A stretch of DNA of 64,000 nucleotides from UBA2779 sp965232165 (GTDB lineage Bacteria > Spirochaetota > Spirochaetia > DSM-2461), in assembly GCA_965232165.1 (NCBI GenBank), contig CBDDOY010000001.1, positions 434,001 through 498,000 of the forward strand, written 5' to 3'. The translations under genes and the position numbers were made by a program. Position 1 is the stretch's first letter, and each line of letters begins with the position of its first letter. Below, piece by piece: positions 1-8,657 of the stretch. The notes below the pieces were generated by a model, which was not told the DNA's origin, did not search any database, and saw nothing but the letters and a program-made list of their open reading frames with translations.

Positions 1-409
1 GCAAGGGGGGGGGACAGGTTGGGGATCAACGGAAACAGAGAAGTCCGGCACTTCATCAATTGGTTTGGCCGTTACTGTTACCGCCAGGACGGTGAAGTAT
101 TCTGTTCCGTCAACTGTTGCCTTCACGGTAATTACAGCGTCCCTGACATTCGCGGTCGAATTAACCTCTACAACACCGGTGGCTGAAGCAACACTTATGC
201 CCTGCGGGCTGGTTTTTCCACGCTGGGGCAGAACTCATCCCGTCCTGAGCCGCACCAAAAGTTGAGGTAATTCCGCTGCTGTACGCGAATGACGGCTGTG
301 TTGTACCGCCATTCTCATCATCCGTCGTTCCTGGGCACGATGCCAGAAACGCCAGCAGTCCGACTGACAACAGTGTTTCACTGATCATTAACCGAGAAAA
401 CTTCTTCAT
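1..409 (-). pseudogene. Ig-like-domain lipoprotein, 5' part, frameshifted and cut by the window edge
   Basis: The minus strand opens at 409 with a lipoprotein signal peptide (MKKFSRLM, hydrophobic core, lipobox-like FLASC). About 65 codons later, near 200, the frame is lost. One base further on, the other frame continues as GISVASATGVVEV, then VRDAVITVKATVDGTEYF and VTVTAKPIDE, a typical bacterial Ig-like/cadherin-like beta domain. A single extra base in the ggcat stretch explains the break, so this is a pseudogene or a sequencing error. The gene runs off the left edge next to a run of nine G. Surface or periplasmic location is inferred from the lipobox. The specific function cannot be told. 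Confidence 0.55.
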
Positions 410-537
410 TCTAATTCTCCTTCATGAAGAATATCTGGTACGATATATTAGTATTGTGCATATTGCTACCATAATAATCAACAGATGGTTTGCTGGTCAA
501 CTTAGGCCGTTGTCCATAAATAGAAATGATAGGAACT

Positions 538-645
538 GTAACTTTTCGTGTTTTCCGTGCTTTTCGTGGTTAAAAACTTTCCGTGTATTCTGTGTGTTCC
601 GCGGTTAAATCCGCAGATGACGCAGGGCAGGGAATCCATGAACCA
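538..645. repeat. Dispersed CGTG-type intergenic repeat
   Basis: Two consecutive units of the pattern ttccgtgttttccgtg / cttttcgtggttaaaa and ttccgtgtattctgtg / tgttccgcggttaaat. The same motif recurs in other intergenic stretches near 3310, 14225-14325, 14918, 32107, 35925-36033 and, inverted, 37134-37200. It has no coding potential and lies upstream of the HEAT lipoprotein gene. The rest of 410-816 shows no gene. Confidence 0.6.
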
Positions 646-816
646 CGAGATGAAAGCTGACAGGCTCCTAGCTGCTGTTCATTGTATATTCAATAGCCGA
701 GAATAAAAAAGATGACTGGGTTTATTTCAAAACTGGCAGAGCCTGGTTCTGCCAAGGCAGGGGAAGGCTCTGAAGCATTCCACACAGATACGGGTGTCTC
801 AGGCTCGGCCCCTCGC

Positions 817-2592
817 ATGAGGCGCAAACTGTGTTTTGACCGAGACTTGATACAGCGGGTTTTGCTAATGAATCTCTTTTTTGTGTTAGTCTGGCTGTTC
901 TTGTCTTGTGCAACTTCCAAGAGATTAATCATGGACACCCCTGCCAACATCGAGAAAACGGTAACCAGCGTGTTGATTGGCGAACAGTTGCGCATAACAG
1001 CGGATGATTATCAGAGCATTCAGCTTCTACTGAATGATAAGAACCCCCGGCGGCATCTCGCCGGTATTATCCTCGCGGGGCAGACAAAAGATGCTTTTTT
1101 CTACCCATATCTATTCTCCTCCGCATTGAATAAGAATCAAGAAATCGCCGATAAGGCGATATCTGTGATTCTCGACGATGTCCAGGGGTTCCGTGAGTAT
1201 CTCATTATCGTTCTTGGCAGTGCAGAATTCCAATTAAGGAGTCAGATTCTTTCTGTCCTGGGGAAAATTGGTGACAAGGATATCGTGCCCTTGCTTATTA
1301 ACTACTTCAAGGACCCTTCTGATGATGTCCGCAATCAGGCATCCCTCGCTGTTTACGCAATTGCCGACAGAAACGATCCATTCCTCCAGGAGGCCCTCTC
1401 AGAGCCGGATCCATTAATCGTATCTATTGCGTATCGCACATTGAGCCGATATGCCAATCCCAGCGACACCCCACTATTCATCAATGCCTTCACGGCTGCG
1501 GATCCTATGATACAGGAGGAGGCACAGCGAGCCGCCCTGAGGCTCGGGGAAGCGGGATTGCCGTATCTTCATCTGGCCGCCGCAGACACAAAGGGATCTT
1601 TGGATTCCCGTATTGCCACCTTGAATGTGATGCAAGGTCTACGCTCTCCTGAAAGCATTGAAACGCTCTTTGCACTCCTCGGAGAAGAGAATGAGAAGAT
1701 ACGCACAAAGGTTACTGGACTTCTGGGCACTTATGATGCCGAAGCGATTCCCGTTCTTATCAGAATTTATGAGACCTCCAGTGCTGTCAATCGTGTCAAC
1801 AGCATTCAGCTCATGGGGAAAATCGGGGCGTCTGCAACACTGCCCCTACTGACAAAAGCCTTAGCTGACAACTCTTCTGCGGCGGCAATAGCCGCAAGCG
1901 AAGCATTGATGTCGTTCGGCTCTGAAGCATGGCCGGCACTGAGGATGGAAATTGACACCAGTACATCGAATTCTCAGATTCTAGCCTTAGAAGTATTGCG
2001 CGATAGCAGAGATCCCTGGCTGATTTGGCGAGAGCCCGAACAAATAAATCAGGAGGGAGTGTATCTCCTGATCACCAAATCCAACAATGCTGAAATTGTT
2101 GAATATCTCGAATCCATCAATCCTGATGTCGTTCTAAAAGAAAACATCCTATCCCTTAAGGAAGTATGGAATATCGCCGAAGAGTTCACCACAATAGAAA
2201 AGGCTCAATCGAATGAATATTTTTTGATTTGGCGACAATGGGAAATCTATTCGACGACAGCCGATGCCCGTCTAAAACAGTCCTTTGAAATCCTCCACCA
2301 GTATTTTGGAACAAGAGATGCTCAATTTCTCAATGAATCAAAGGAACTTCGAGAAGAAAGCAATGTTCTCAAATCCAGGGCAGCCGCTCAAAAAGCACTT
2401 CTTGCTTCTTTCCCGAAATCAACACAGGCAGAAGGGCAAAGTATTCTGGAGCACTATAAAAGTCTTCGGACTAGGTTAGTGCAAATCTGGGATTACACCA
2501 TACCCGAAATGAAACCAATAGCTCTCGCTATCTATTCCGATAAAAGGGTGAATCCACTGATTCTTGAGAGGGAATCTGGAATTCTGGAATAG
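817..2592 (+). CDS. HEAT-repeat lipoprotein
   Basis: The frame is open from 712. ATG 817 is preferred because it gives a basic n-region (MRRKLCFDRDLIQR) ahead of the hydrophobic stretch ending in the lipobox LFLSC; ATG 868 is the alternative. After the lipidated Cys comes a long alpha-solenoid of about 30-residue units, with patterns such as GKIGDKDIVPLLINYFKDP, DDVRNQASLAVYAIA, EKIRTKVTGLLGTYDAEAIP and GKIGASATLPLLTKALADN. These are HEAT/PBS-lyase-like repeats used for protein binding. The C-terminal 170 residues are helical without clear repeats. Likely anchored to a membrane facing the periplasm. Partner unknown. No Shine-Dalgarno clearly decides the start. Confidence 0.75.
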   Translation: MRRKLCFDRDLIQRVLLMNLFFVLVWLFLSCATSKRLIMDTPANIEKTVTSVLIGEQLRITADDYQSIQLLLNDKNPRRHLAGIILAGQTKDAFFYPYLFSSALNKNQEIADKAISVILDDVQGFREYLIIVLGSAEFQLRSQILSVLGKIGDKDIVPLLINYFKDPSDDVRNQASLAVYAIADRNDPFLQEALSEPDPLIVSIAYRTLSRYANPSDTPLFINAFTAADPMIQEEAQRAALRLGEAGLPYLHLAAADTKGSLDSRIATLNVMQGLRSPESIETLFALLGEENEKIRTKVTGLLGTYDAEAIPVLIRIYETSSAVNRVNSIQLMGKIGASATLPLLTKALADNSSAAAIAASEALMSFGSEAWPALRMEIDTSTSNSQILALEVLRDSRDPWLIWREPEQINQEGVYLLITKSNNAEIVEYLESINPDVVLKENILSLKEVWNIAEEFTTIEKAQSNEYFLIWRQWEIYSTTADARLKQSFEILHQYFGTRDAQFLNESKELREESNVLKSRAAAQKALLASFPKSTQAEGQSILEHYKSLRTRLVQIWDYTIPEMKPIALAIYSDKRVNPLILERESGILE

Positions 2593-2617
2593 ATAGAGGC
2601 TCAAATAATCGTTTATA

Positions 2618-2691
2618 CGGAAGTGACGGGGATCGAACCCGCGATCTCCGGCTTGACAGGCCGGCGCGATAACCGTCTTCGCTACACCTCC
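2618..2691 (-). tRNA. tRNA-Asp (anticodon GTC)
   Basis: On the minus strand GGAGGTG (5') pairs with CACTTCC (3') as a 7-bp acceptor stem with one G-U. The anticodon stem-loop is GCCGG-CCTGTCAAG-CCGG with GTC at the anticodon. The T-arm carries GCGGGTTCGATCCCCGT, including the invariant GTTCGA. A discriminator G follows; CCA is not encoded. The D-arm is TAGCGAAGACGGTTATCGC. All landmarks of tRNA-Asp are present in 74 nt. Confidence 0.95.
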
Positions 2692-2925
2692 AAGATATGA
2701 GCAAGATAGTAAAGACTCTTCAGTTAGTCAAGCGACTTCATCCTATAACCTTTGAAAAAGAAATTCGCGGCTCTGGCTCGGAGATTCTTTCGGACTGATT
2801 TCCGCGAGAGGCATGGAAACCGGAATTGGATGATTAAGGGGCACCTCTAAAACACCCTTCTCATAAATATCTTTCTACTATAGCAGAAGTTGACTCATAC
2901 GTCCAACGGGAGGCTGCAAAAAAGA

Positions 2926-3020
2926 AATCAAGAAAATACAGGACTGGATGAACAACTGCCCATGGAGAATACTGGGTGGAAATTCGGCCAAAGAGGCTAA
3001 TACATTTGGCAGCCTGGGAT
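2926..3020 (+). pseudogene. Possible transposase C-terminal remnant
   Basis: One frame reads IKKIQDWMNNCPWRILGGNS then AKEANTFGSLG and stops. The segment NNCPWRILGGNSAKEA resembles the C-terminal NxRPRKxLGxxxPxE block of IS30/IS3-type transposases. No other transposase sequence is seen upstream. The surrounding 2692-3112 otherwise holds only a short MITE end (ggggcacctctaaaac at 2841) and no gene. Confidence 0.3.
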
Positions 3021-3112
3021 GAAAAGGAGCATGAGTTTCATGAGCGGAAGTGGACAGTCAGCTTGACAATTCGCGGGTTTTTTGGAGGGATCCTATAGTG
3101 TGCTGCACACAG

Positions 3113-3285
3113 CAAATTGCGAAATGCCGGGCGCAAGGGATTGCAGCGGAAATACCGCTGGCTGCCCCCCCTGCGATTGGCAATGAGCAGGGAGGCAGGC
3201 TGCCAGAATAAGGCATTGGAGTGAAAAGCCCGACCCGTAGGGTTGCGCCCAAATACTGATCTTTGAAAGCTGCGGAACACGGGGT
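3113..3285 (+). repeat. Hairpin repeat element (family H), copy 1
   Basis: Member of a roughly 160-bp family with related copies at 29543-29686, 44600-44760 (inverted) and 54766-54903 (inverted), and a fragment near 13560. Shared blocks are gcgcaagggattgcagcgga, gcgattggcaatgag, caggctgccag and aaggcattggag. Copy 1 forms the stem-loop ctggctgcc / ggctgccag only imperfectly and has cccccc in its variable centre. It is intergenic between tRNA-Asp and era. Confidence 0.75.
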
Positions 3286-3378
3286 GCAGGCCGCCGCATG
3301 AAATCCATCCGTATTTATCTGTGTGCCCTGTGGTTAATCTCAATGTCTTGTATTGACGAGGGGAGGGGGAGGGGTGAG

Positions 3379-4257
3379 TTACTTCGTCAGGTCAATCAAT
3401 AAGGAATCCTTGCTATGCCATTTAGGATGCTCTTTCACCCTGAGATCGAGTTGAATTCTCCAAGGGAGTATTTTCTTCAGCTCCTTCAATGATGCGAGGC
3501 GGATGTTTTTGATCCGGCTTCCTTCCTGTCCTACCAGCATCCCTATTTGGGACTGTTTTTCCACCATGATGAAAGCGCGAATCCACATTGTCTTCGTCGA
3601 AGATGGAGTCAATTCCATGTCAGCGATCTTGACATAGAGTGAGTGGGGAAGCTCCTGTCTGCATCTTAAGATGGCCTGTTCCCTGATTATCTCTGCAATG
3701 CGGAATTCGGGATGCTGGTCTGTGATTATGTCTGTCGGATACAGAATATCCCCTTCCGGACAGATGTCGATAACAGCCGCCGTTAACACGTCGAGATGAG
3801 CCGCCTTCAATGCTGAGATATTGATAATTGCAGCAGGGTTGATGTTCATGCGTATCAAGCCGCGGATCTCAGGCAAGTACTTCGGGGCTGCATCAATCTT
3901 GTTCACTGCGGCGATAATGGGAGCTTTGACTCTGCTAAGAATTTTCATGATGGAGAATTCTTCTTGACCGGGCATGCGTGTCCCATCGATGACGTAGAGG
4001 ATGATGTCGGCTTCATCGAGAGTCCGATGGACGATTCTCCTCAGATAACTATTAAATTTCTTCTCCGACTGGTGATAGCCCGGGGTGTCGAGAAAGACCA
4101 CCTGACCCTCGGGAAAATTGACAATTCCCCGAATGACGTTTCTCGTGGTTTGGGGGGCAGGAGATGTTATGGCCGCCTTTTCGCCGCACAATGCGTTTAG
4201 CAATGTGGATTTCCCTGCCGATGGACGGCCGACTATGGCGGCAAAACCGCTCTTCAT
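3379..4257 (-). CDS. era: GTPase Era
   Basis: The 292-aa product has the usual Era length and order. The N-terminal G domain shows G1 GRPSAGKST at residues 10-18, a TTRN switch I, G3 DTPG (about 57-60), G4 NKID and G5 SAL. The C-terminal KH domain contains the GxxG loop VGQEGSRIKNI. Era binds the 3' end of 16S rRNA and assists 30S maturation; it acts at the ribosome and inner membrane. The gene is divergent from clpP, and its stop lies 93 nt from the hairpin repeat element. No sign of damage. Start ATG at 4257 gives the standard MKSGFAAIVGRP opening. Confidence 0.95.
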   Translation of the reverse strand: MKSGFAAIVGRPSAGKSTLLNALCGEKAAITSPAPQTTRNVIRGIVNFPEGQVVFLDTPGYHQSEKKFNSYLRRIVHRTLDEADIILYVIDGTRMPGQEEFSIMKILSRVKAPIIAAVNKIDAAPKYLPEIRGLIRMNINPAAIINISALKAAHLDVLTAAVIDICPEGDILYPTDIITDQHPEFRIAEIIREQAILRCRQELPHSLYVKIADMELTPSSTKTMWIRAFIMVEKQSQIGMLVGQEGSRIKNIRLASLKELKKILPWRIQLDLRVKEHPKWHSKDSLLIDLTK

Positions 4258-4280
4258 ACTGTATTATTACTCACTTGTTC

Positions 4281-4309
4281 TTGTCTCATAACCTGATGAG
4301 CACTATATT
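4281..4309 (+). promoter_or_regulatory. Putative sigma-70 promoter of clpP
   Basis: TTGTCT (4281-4286), a 17-nt spacer, and TATATT (4304-4309) lie in the era-clpP divergent gap, giving a predicted start near 4316, about 27 nt before the clpP ATG. Seen directly; activity is inferred. Confidence 0.5.
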
Positions 4310-4342
4310 ACAACAAATACCATAAGCTTGAGGTGCAATGTG

Positions 4343-4936
4343 ATGAGACTGGATGATGATAAGAAAAACAATGTTAATGACCGTGAAGGAGCCGATGGAC
4401 TGCTGCTCAAACTGCTGAAAACCCGCACAATCCTCCTTTGCGGTGAAATCAATAAAGATATGGCCGAACGGATAGTCAAACAAATGCTGTTGCTGGAAGC
4501 CGAGAGTGACGAATCCATCAGGCTGTTTATTGATTCTCCTGGCGGTGATGCCGATGCCGGATATGCCATTTACGACATGCTGCGGTTCATCAAACCCGAT
4601 GTTTTCACCATAGGTATGGGGACTGTCGCCAGTGCAGCCGCCTTGGTTCATCTCGCTGTAGAGAAGAAGAAGAGACTGAGCCTCCCCAACGCCCATTTCC
4701 TTATACATCAGCCTCTTTCCGGCATCAGGGGTGTGGCAACCGAGATAGAGATTCATGCACGCGAAATTGAGAAGCTTCAGGACAGAATCAACAGGCTCAT
4801 AGCCGAGGAAACCGGTCAGAAGTTGAGCAAAGTAACCAAGGATACGGATAGGGACTATTGGCTGAATGCCGAGGAGGCCCTACAATACGGACTTATATCG
4901 CGGATTGTTAAAAGTCGGGAAGAACTCGGCCAATAG
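4343..4936 (+). CDS. clpP: ATP-dependent Clp protease proteolytic subunit ClpP
   Basis: Start ATG 4343 follows gaggtg with 8-nt spacing and gives 197 aa, the normal ClpP size. The catalytic Ser is S97 in MGTVASAAAL, His is H122 in FLIHQP, and the Asp lies in KDTDRD (167-171). The oxyanion-loop block DSPGGDADAG is present. The Ser motif GTVAS differs from the classical GQAAS, so this may be a second (ClpP2-like) paralogue. The product forms a 14-mer that degrades substrates fed by ClpX or ClpA. It sits just upstream of the moxR-bat operon with a 47-nt gap, so co-transcription is possible. Confidence 0.9.
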   Translation: MRLDDDKKNNVNDREGADGLLLKLLKTRTILLCGEINKDMAERIVKQMLLLEAESDESIRLFIDSPGGDADAGYAIYDMLRFIKPDVFTIGMGTVASAAALVHLAVEKKKRLSLPNAHFLIHQPLSGIRGVATEIEIHAREIEKLQDRINRLIAEETGQKLSKVTKDTDRDYWLNAEEALQYGLISRIVKSREELGQ

Positions 4937-4983
4937 GAAACCGGATATATCACTCGTCATAACTCATGGACAAGGGAAGAAGA

Positions 4984-5943
4984 ATGGCAATCACGGAAGC
5001 CGGATATCTTATCAACAAGGTGCGGCAAGAGATAGGCAGGAGGGTTGTCGGCCAGAAGGTGCTTGTCAACGGACTGTTGACGGGTATTATCGCCGGGGGG
5101 CATGTGCTTGTTGAGGGTGTGCCGGGTTTGGCGAAGACCTTGGCCGTGAAGGCGTTGGCCGATGTGTCGTCGGCGGTGTTCAAGCGCATACAGTTCACGC
5201 CCGATCTTTTGCCCGCCGACCTGACAGGGACGATGATCTACAGGCCGCAGACCGGAGAGTTTGTTCCACGAATGGGCCCGGTTTTTGCCAATGTCGTATT
5301 GGCCGATGAGATTAACCGCGCTCCGGCCAAGGTGCAGTCTGCGCTCCTGGAAGCCATGGCCGAAAGGCAGATTACCATTGGCGATCAAACTTATTCACTT
5401 CCGGAACCATTCTTCGTAATGGCAACTCAGAATCCCATCGAACAGGAGGGAACCTACCATCTCCCCGAGGCCCAGTTGGATCGATTCCTTATCAAGGTGA
5501 ATGTGAACTATCCAAGCCCGACGGAAGAGCTTGCCGTACTTGAACGCATGGTGGACGATCCCGAAATACCAGTCAACAAGGTTTTAGACACAGAAAGTGT
5601 GCAGAAGCTAAAAGAAGCAGCCGAACTCGTCAAAGCTAAGGAAGGAATACGCCGATACATCATTTCGCTGGTCACGGCCAGCCGTGTAAACGACCGGCGG
5701 CAAATTCCCGTCTCCCGGTACATCGAGTATGGGGCTTCGCCCCGTGCCGCCCTGGCAATCTATCGATGTGCCAGGGTGCAGGCCCTGTATGAAGAAAGAG
5801 ACTTTGTCTTGCCGGAAGATGTCAAAGCCGTTGCCCCCATGGTTCTGCGGCACAGAATCGTGCTGTCCTATGAGGCCGAGGCAGAACAGATGGACTCGGA
5901 TACCGTCATCAAAGGACTCCTGACAGCCGTTCCTGTTCCGTGA
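4984..5943 (+). CDS. MoxR-family AAA+ ATPase
   Basis: ATG 4984 is chosen over in-frame ATG 4966 because an aaggga element precedes it at suitable distance. The AAA+ core has Walker A GVPGLAKT, Walker B VVLADEINRAP, and the family block MATQNPIEQEGTYHLPEAQ with sensor residues, then a C-terminal lid (ASPRAALAI, PEDVKAVAPMVLRHR). MoxR ATPases act as chaperones that activate von Willebrand factor A proteins. The stop overlaps the next start as TGATG, and the following genes encode DUF58 and BatA/B proteins, the classical MoxR-Bat aerotolerance/stress module. Likely cytoplasmic, docking on the membrane-bound VWA partners. Confidence 0.92.
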   Translation: MAITEAGYLINKVRQEIGRRVVGQKVLVNGLLTGIIAGGHVLVEGVPGLAKTLAVKALADVSSAVFKRIQFTPDLLPADLTGTMIYRPQTGEFVPRMGPVFANVVLADEINRAPAKVQSALLEAMAERQITIGDQTYSLPEPFFVMATQNPIEQEGTYHLPEAQLDRFLIKVNVNYPSPTEELAVLERMVDDPEIPVNKVLDTESVQKLKEAAELVKAKEGIRRYIISLVTASRVNDRRQIPVSRYIEYGASPRAALAIYRCARVQALYEERDFVLPEDVKAVAPMVLRHRIVLSYEAEAEQMDSDTVIKGLLTAVPVP

Positions 5944-6812
5944 TGAATGATGATCTTTCCTCCCGCGTCCGTAGACTCCATGTCCGATCACGTAAACTCG
6001 TCGACAGTTTCTTCGCCGGCAACTATCATTCTGTATTCAAAGGTGTCGGAATAGAGTTTGATGAGGTAAGAGAGTATGCCTATGGGGACGATATTCGCTT
6101 CATTGATTGGAATGTTTCCTCACGCATGGCTATGCCGTACACGAAGACGTTCAAGGAAGAAAGAGAACTCATCCTGTTCATGGTAGTCGATGTTTCGGCA
6201 TCGCTTATGCTTGGCAGCGGGCCGGCTGATAAAAGGGAAATTGCCGGCGTTTTATTCGCTCTGCTTTCCCTGGCTGCTGAAACCAATAACGACAATGTCG
6301 GCAGTCTCCTCTTCGCCGACAGGGTTGAAAAACTGATCACGCCGGGGAAGGGGCGAAAACATATCCTATGTCAAATCAGTGAAGTATTGGGATATAAGGC
6401 AAAGGGCCGGGGGTCCAACTTGGCTAATGCCCTGCGCACCACGGCGAAGACCTTGAAACGGCGGAGTATAATCGTTATTCTCTCAGATTTCCGCACAGCG
6501 GGATATCAAAATGAGCTCAATATCCTATCCCGTAAACATGATGTCATCGCTATTCGGCTCACCGACCCCCTGGACAAGGGCTTCCCGCAGATAGGTCTGT
6601 CCGAATTGAAAGACCCTGAAACCGGTGAGAGCATCGCCGCCTGGAGATGGTCTGCCTCAATAAACAAGGACTATGCGGATTATTGGAATGAGCACCGGGC
6701 TACTTGGCTGCATGACTGCCGCAGCTCAGGGGCCGACACCTGGGAGGTTGGTACAGATGAGGATCCTGCAGACAGCCTGCAGGCATTTTTTCGCCGGAGG
6801 AGAGGTGTGTGA
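5943..6812 (+). CDS. DUF58 domain protein (VWA-like), MoxR partner
   Basis: ATG 5943 overlaps the moxR stop. The 289-aa protein carries the DUF58 signature VREYAYGDDIRFIDWNVSSR, followed by a degenerate VWA fold with a MIDAS-like DVSASL and ILSDFR. There is no signal peptide or membrane span, so it is cytoplasmic. DUF58 proteins accompany MoxR ATPases almost universally. Its exact biochemical role is not established. It overlaps the next gene by four nt (GTGA), showing translational coupling. Confidence 0.88.
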   Translation: MNDDLSSRVRRLHVRSRKLVDSFFAGNYHSVFKGVGIEFDEVREYAYGDDIRFIDWNVSSRMAMPYTKTFKEERELILFMVVDVSASLMLGSGPADKREIAGVLFALLSLAAETNNDNVGSLLFADRVEKLITPGKGRKHILCQISEVLGYKAKGRGSNLANALRTTAKTLKRRSIIVILSDFRTAGYQNELNILSRKHDVIAIRLTDPLDKGFPQIGLSELKDPETGESIAAWRWSASINKDYADYWNEHRATWLHDCRSSGADTWEVGTDEDPADSLQAFFRRRRGV

Positions 6813-7669
6813 GGCATTCATTTCTTCTTCCCGCTTTCTTCTTGTCGCTATACTTGTTAGACGGTCAGGAATCATTGGTGGACATGCGGTTTCTCCCGCC
6901 GGCTTTCTACATTGGAGACCCTGTTGAATTACAGCTTGAATACAATCTCAATTCACCCGGCGATTTGGAAGTGCCGGCAATTCTTCCGAAGGCCGAGTGG
7001 GTCGATATAAGAGATATAAGGATTGAGCCATCTGACGGCAGGGTAAACATCAGCATCAAATTCACTCCCTTTGCCGCCGGAAACCGAACTTTGCCAACGA
7101 TTGATCTTGGCCCCATAGTGCTTCAAGATATCAGAATTCCCACACTTTCCGTGCTAGGGGAATCCCATGACGGGGCAAGGCGATTAAGGGGCCAATTGCT
7201 ATTGCCGGGCACCCGGATAGGTATGGCCATTGTCCTGGCATTAATAGCCATGGCGCCATTTCTTCTCCACTCTCTCTATAGACTCTTATCCAGGCTCCTC
7301 ACTTCCTTAAAAAAGATGTTTCGTGTTCACTGGCCTGCCCGCCGTTTCCGACGGCTGCTGAAAAAGCTTGACGAAAAACTAGAGATTGAATCGGCTTCCG
7401 ACTGGTATTTGGAACTCTCCAGAGGACTTCGAAACTATTTAAGCGAACGAACGGGGTGTGATTGTCGAAGTGCGACGACATCTGAGATTTCGGCTATTAT
7501 AGGCTCTTCGACCGGGGAAGGCATCAAAGATAGGCTGCTTACGGTGCTCAAAGTCGGCGACATGGTGAAATTTGCCGGCCAGAATGCCGATATGTCCAGC
7601 CTCAAGCAGACCCTCGCCGTGGTTGAATCAGTCATTTCTGAATGGGAGAAAACACTTGCTCGGTTTTAG
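6809..7669 (+). CDS. Bat-operon membrane protein with signal peptide (BatD-related or DUF4381-like)
   Basis: GTG 6809 overlaps the DUF58 stop and follows GGAGGAGAGG. The protein has an N-terminal signal (HSFLLPAFFLSLYLL), a periplasmic beta-rich domain of about 100 residues (VELQLEYNLNSPGD, AAGNRTLPTIDLGP), a transmembrane helix near 135-155 (GMAIVLALIAMAPFLLHSLY), then a basic helical cytoplasmic tail containing LELSRGLRNYLSERTG and a late KVGDMVKFAGQ. This layout is that of the small BatD-like/DUF4381 proteins found between DUF58 and BatA genes. The family assignment rests on context and topology. Confidence 0.7.
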   Translation: MRHSFLLPAFFLSLYLLDGQESLVDMRFLPPAFYIGDPVELQLEYNLNSPGDLEVPAILPKAEWVDIRDIRIEPSDGRVNISIKFTPFAAGNRTLPTIDLGPIVLQDIRIPTLSVLGESHDGARRLRGQLLLPGTRIGMAIVLALIAMAPFLLHSLYRLLSRLLTSLKKMFRVHWPARRFRRLLKKLDEKLEIESASDWYLELSRGLRNYLSERTGCDCRSATTSEISAIIGSSTGEGIKDRLLTVLKVGDMVKFAGQNADMSSLKQTLAVVESVISEWEKTLARF

Positions 7670-8657
7670 CGATCCGGGATGGTTAGCACTTTTCCTCATG
7701 ACTCCAGCCCTGCTCTGGGCCAGATACCTATGGAGGCGGCGAGGCGGCCGTCTGGTATTCCCATTTCTAATCTGGGGAGATGAGAGCTTCCAGCCGCGGG
7801 ATATTTGGCTGAAGGTGGTCATCGCTTCTACAAGCCTCTTATCATGGCTGGGCTTGTCTATGCTGATCATCGCCTTGGCTGGCCCGGAGATTGTCGAGCA
7901 AGAGGAATTGCATCTTTCAAGAGGCATAGACATCATCATCGTCTTGGATCAATCGCTAAGCATGGGTGTTCAGGACTATCCCCCAGTTAATAGATTTGAG
8001 ATGGCCAGGCAGGTGATTCAACGGTTTGTGCGAAACCGGAAGGGTGATTCAATCGGATTGGTGAGTTTCGGTTCCCAGGCCGTGCTTCGTTGTCCGCCTA
8101 CAGCCGACTATGACTGGCTTCTGCAGCGGCTGGATGAATTACGGATCAGAGAACTTGGGGATGATACGGCGATAGGCATGGGACTCGCCGTTGCCACTCT
8201 CCATCTGACCGATTCCACGGCAGCGGAAAGAGTCATTCTATTACTGACTGACGGCGACGACAACGCCGGAGAAATACGGCTGGAAACCGCCATGAAACTT
8301 GCTGCCGATCATGGAATTCGTGTGTATCTCATCGGGGTGGGAAAACAGGGAGAATTCCCAATCCATCTCACCGATCCGGAAACAGGTGTATCGACAGCAG
8401 GAACCGTTATCACTCATTTTGATGAAGAAAGATACCGCACCCTTGCCGAAGCCATCGGCGGAAGATTCTGGGAGGCTGCAAGCCCCGGCACATTGGAAGC
8501 CGTGTTTCGAACGGTGGATTCCCTGGAGAAGGTGGAACGTCAGGTGAGTGTTCAGGTACGCAGCCGCCCCTTGCATCGGCCTGCCGTCATTATCGGAGCA
8601 CTCATCCTCATGTTCGTGTATGTCGTCCGCCGTCTATTCATGGAGGAGCTTCCATGA
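7656..8657 (+). CDS. batA: BatA-type VWA membrane protein
   Basis: TTG 7656 is the best start: gggag lies 7 nt upstream and the product begins LLGFSDPGWLALF, the normal BatA N-terminus. It overlaps the previous gene by 14 nt. Two N-terminal transmembrane helices (about 10-25 and 55-75) precede a VWA domain with MIDAS DQSLSM, a downstream TAIGMG and LLTDGDDN. A C-terminal helix (AVIIGALILMFVYVV) closes the protein. BatA contributes to oxygen/stress tolerance of anaerobes and is thought to be regulated by MoxR. An ATGA overlap couples it to batB. Confidence 0.9.
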   Translation: MLGFSDPGWLALFLMTPALLWARYLWRRRGGRLVFPFLIWGDESFQPRDIWLKVVIASTSLLSWLGLSMLIIALAGPEIVEQEELHLSRGIDIIIVLDQSLSMGVQDYPPVNRFEMARQVIQRFVRNRKGDSIGLVSFGSQAVLRCPPTADYDWLLQRLDELRIRELGDDTAIGMGLAVATLHLTDSTAAERVILLLTDGDDNAGEIRLETAMKLAADHGIRVYLIGVGKQGEFPIHLTDPETGVSTAGTVITHFDEERYRTLAEAIGGRFWEAASPGTLEAVFRTVDSLEKVERQVSVQVRSRPLHRPAVIIGALILMFVYVVRRLFMEELP